Assembly: GCA_021784115.1 (NCBI GenBank) | Contig: JAJXTE010000001.1 | Coordinates: 1-64,000 of the forward strand | Reading direction: 5' to 3' | From: Pseudomonadota bacterium | Lineage (GTDB): Bacteria > Pseudomonadota > Gammaproteobacteria > Burkholderiales > Thiobacillaceae | Length of the DNA stretch: 64,000 bases | Shown here: in pieces, positions 63,256 to 64,000 of the stretch | Numbering within the stretch: the stretch's first letter is position 1 | Layout: every line of letters begins with the position of its first letter | The notes under the pieces: generated by a model | Database searches by the model: none | What the model saw: the letters and a program-made list of their open reading frames with translations, nothing else | Told to the model about the DNA's origin: nothing | Made by a program: the position numbers and the translations under genes

Positions 63256-64000
63256 TCCTCGTCAACGGACGGCCGGCCGATACGGTGGACGCGCTTGATC
63301 GCGGGCTGGCCTATGGCGACGGCGTGTTCCGCACCCTGCGCACGCGGGCAGGTCGGCCGCTGTGGTGGCGCGACCAATACGCCAAGCTGGCGGCAGACAG
63401 TGCGGCGCTGATGCTGGCATGCCCCGACGAAGCTAGGCTGCATGCGGAAATCTGCCAGGTCGCCGAGGCGGAGGAGGGCGTCGTGAAAGTCGTGCTCACG
63501 CGCGGCCCCGGCGCACGCGGCTATGCGCCACCGCCGGCCCAGGCGCCGACCCGCGTGGTGCTGTCCGCGCCGCTGCCCGCCTACGCACAGGCCGGCGCGC
63601 CGGAGGCGGTCACGGTGCGCTGGTGCACCCTGCGTCTGGCGCGACAGCCCCGGCTGGCCGGGGTCAAGCATCTGAACCGGCTGGAGAACGTGCTCGCGCG
63701 CGCCGAGTGGGACGACCCGGAGATCTTCGAAGGGCTGCTGTGCGACGACCTCGGCGGCGTGATCGGCGGGGTGATGAGCAATCTGCTGATCATGAAGGAT
63801 GGCGAACTGTTTACCCCAGATCTGGCCGAATGCGGCGTGGCGGGCGTGGCCAGAACGCGCCTGCTGCGCGCTGCGGCGCGTCTGGGCATCCCGACCCGTA
63901 TCGGCCGCTTGCTGCCAGCGGCTATACTCGCTGCCGACGAAGTGATGATCTGCAACAGCGTCTTCGGTCTGCGCCGGGTGGCCAGGCTGGACGACGTGAT
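63252..64000 (+). CDS. pabC: Aminodeoxychorismate lyase (truncated at window end)
   Basis: [54 protein letters not shown]; no stop before 64000. Confidence 0.92.
   Translation, partial: MILVNGRPADTVDALDRGLAYGDGVFRTLRTRAGRPLWWRDQYAKLAADSAALMLACPDEARLHAEICQVAEAEEGVVKVVLTRGPGARGYAPPPAQAPTRVVLSAPLPAYAQAGAPEAVTVRWCTLRLARQPRLAGVKHLNRLENVLARAEWDDPEIFEGLLCDDLGGVIGGVMSNLLIMKDGELFTPDLAECGVAGVARTRLLRAAARLGIPTRIGRLLPAAILAADEVMICNSVFGLRRVARLDDV

Overview
GC-rich bacterial chromosome window, most likely betaproteobacterial. A Thiobacillus-like relative is an inference from gene content and order, not tested. Coding density is high and most genes are recognisable. Main blocks: (i) mnmC, then an AmmeMemoRadiSam locus with a fused Memo-AMMECR1 protein plus radical SAM enzyme and a hydrolase; (ii) an ABC ATPase / MgtA-type P-type ATPase / FtsX-like permease / HlyD adaptor operon; (iii) two L,D-transpeptidases, an FTR1/cupredoxin/outer-membrane protein iron cluster, an MFS transporter, an esterase, an OYE-family oxidoreductase, a DODA-type dioxygenase, and two YceI genes divergent from a LysR regulator; (iv) an SOS block, lexA-imuA-imuB-dnaE2, followed by a PEP-CTERM protein, an SRAP protein and a UvrD-like helicase, with canonical LexA boxes at lexA and at the helicase; (v) hflX and a small tRNA-Asn-associated accessory segment bounded by a duplicated tRNA 3' end plus terminator; (vi) housekeeping genes: YihY-cNMP fusion, aminotransferase, uvrB, LMW-PTP, rne, rluC, HAD, Rieske, S49 peptidase, Rof-like, tetrapyrrole methylase, Maf, carboxylase subunits; (vii) the yceD-rpmF-plsX-fabHDG-acpP-fabF-pabB-pabC cluster, cut by the window end. 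I did not find an unmistakable new defence or mobile system. The most unusual signals are: an apparently in-frame palindromic repeat element inside dnaE2; the roughly 1.33 kb tRNA-Asn-bounded segment, in which an ORF ends inside tRNA-derived sequence and sits next to a copied tRNA terminator; an MgtA gene embedded in an exporter operon; and several structured non-coding elements (acpP leader, fabF leader, a G-quadruplex at the hflX start, an 11-bp tandem repeat).
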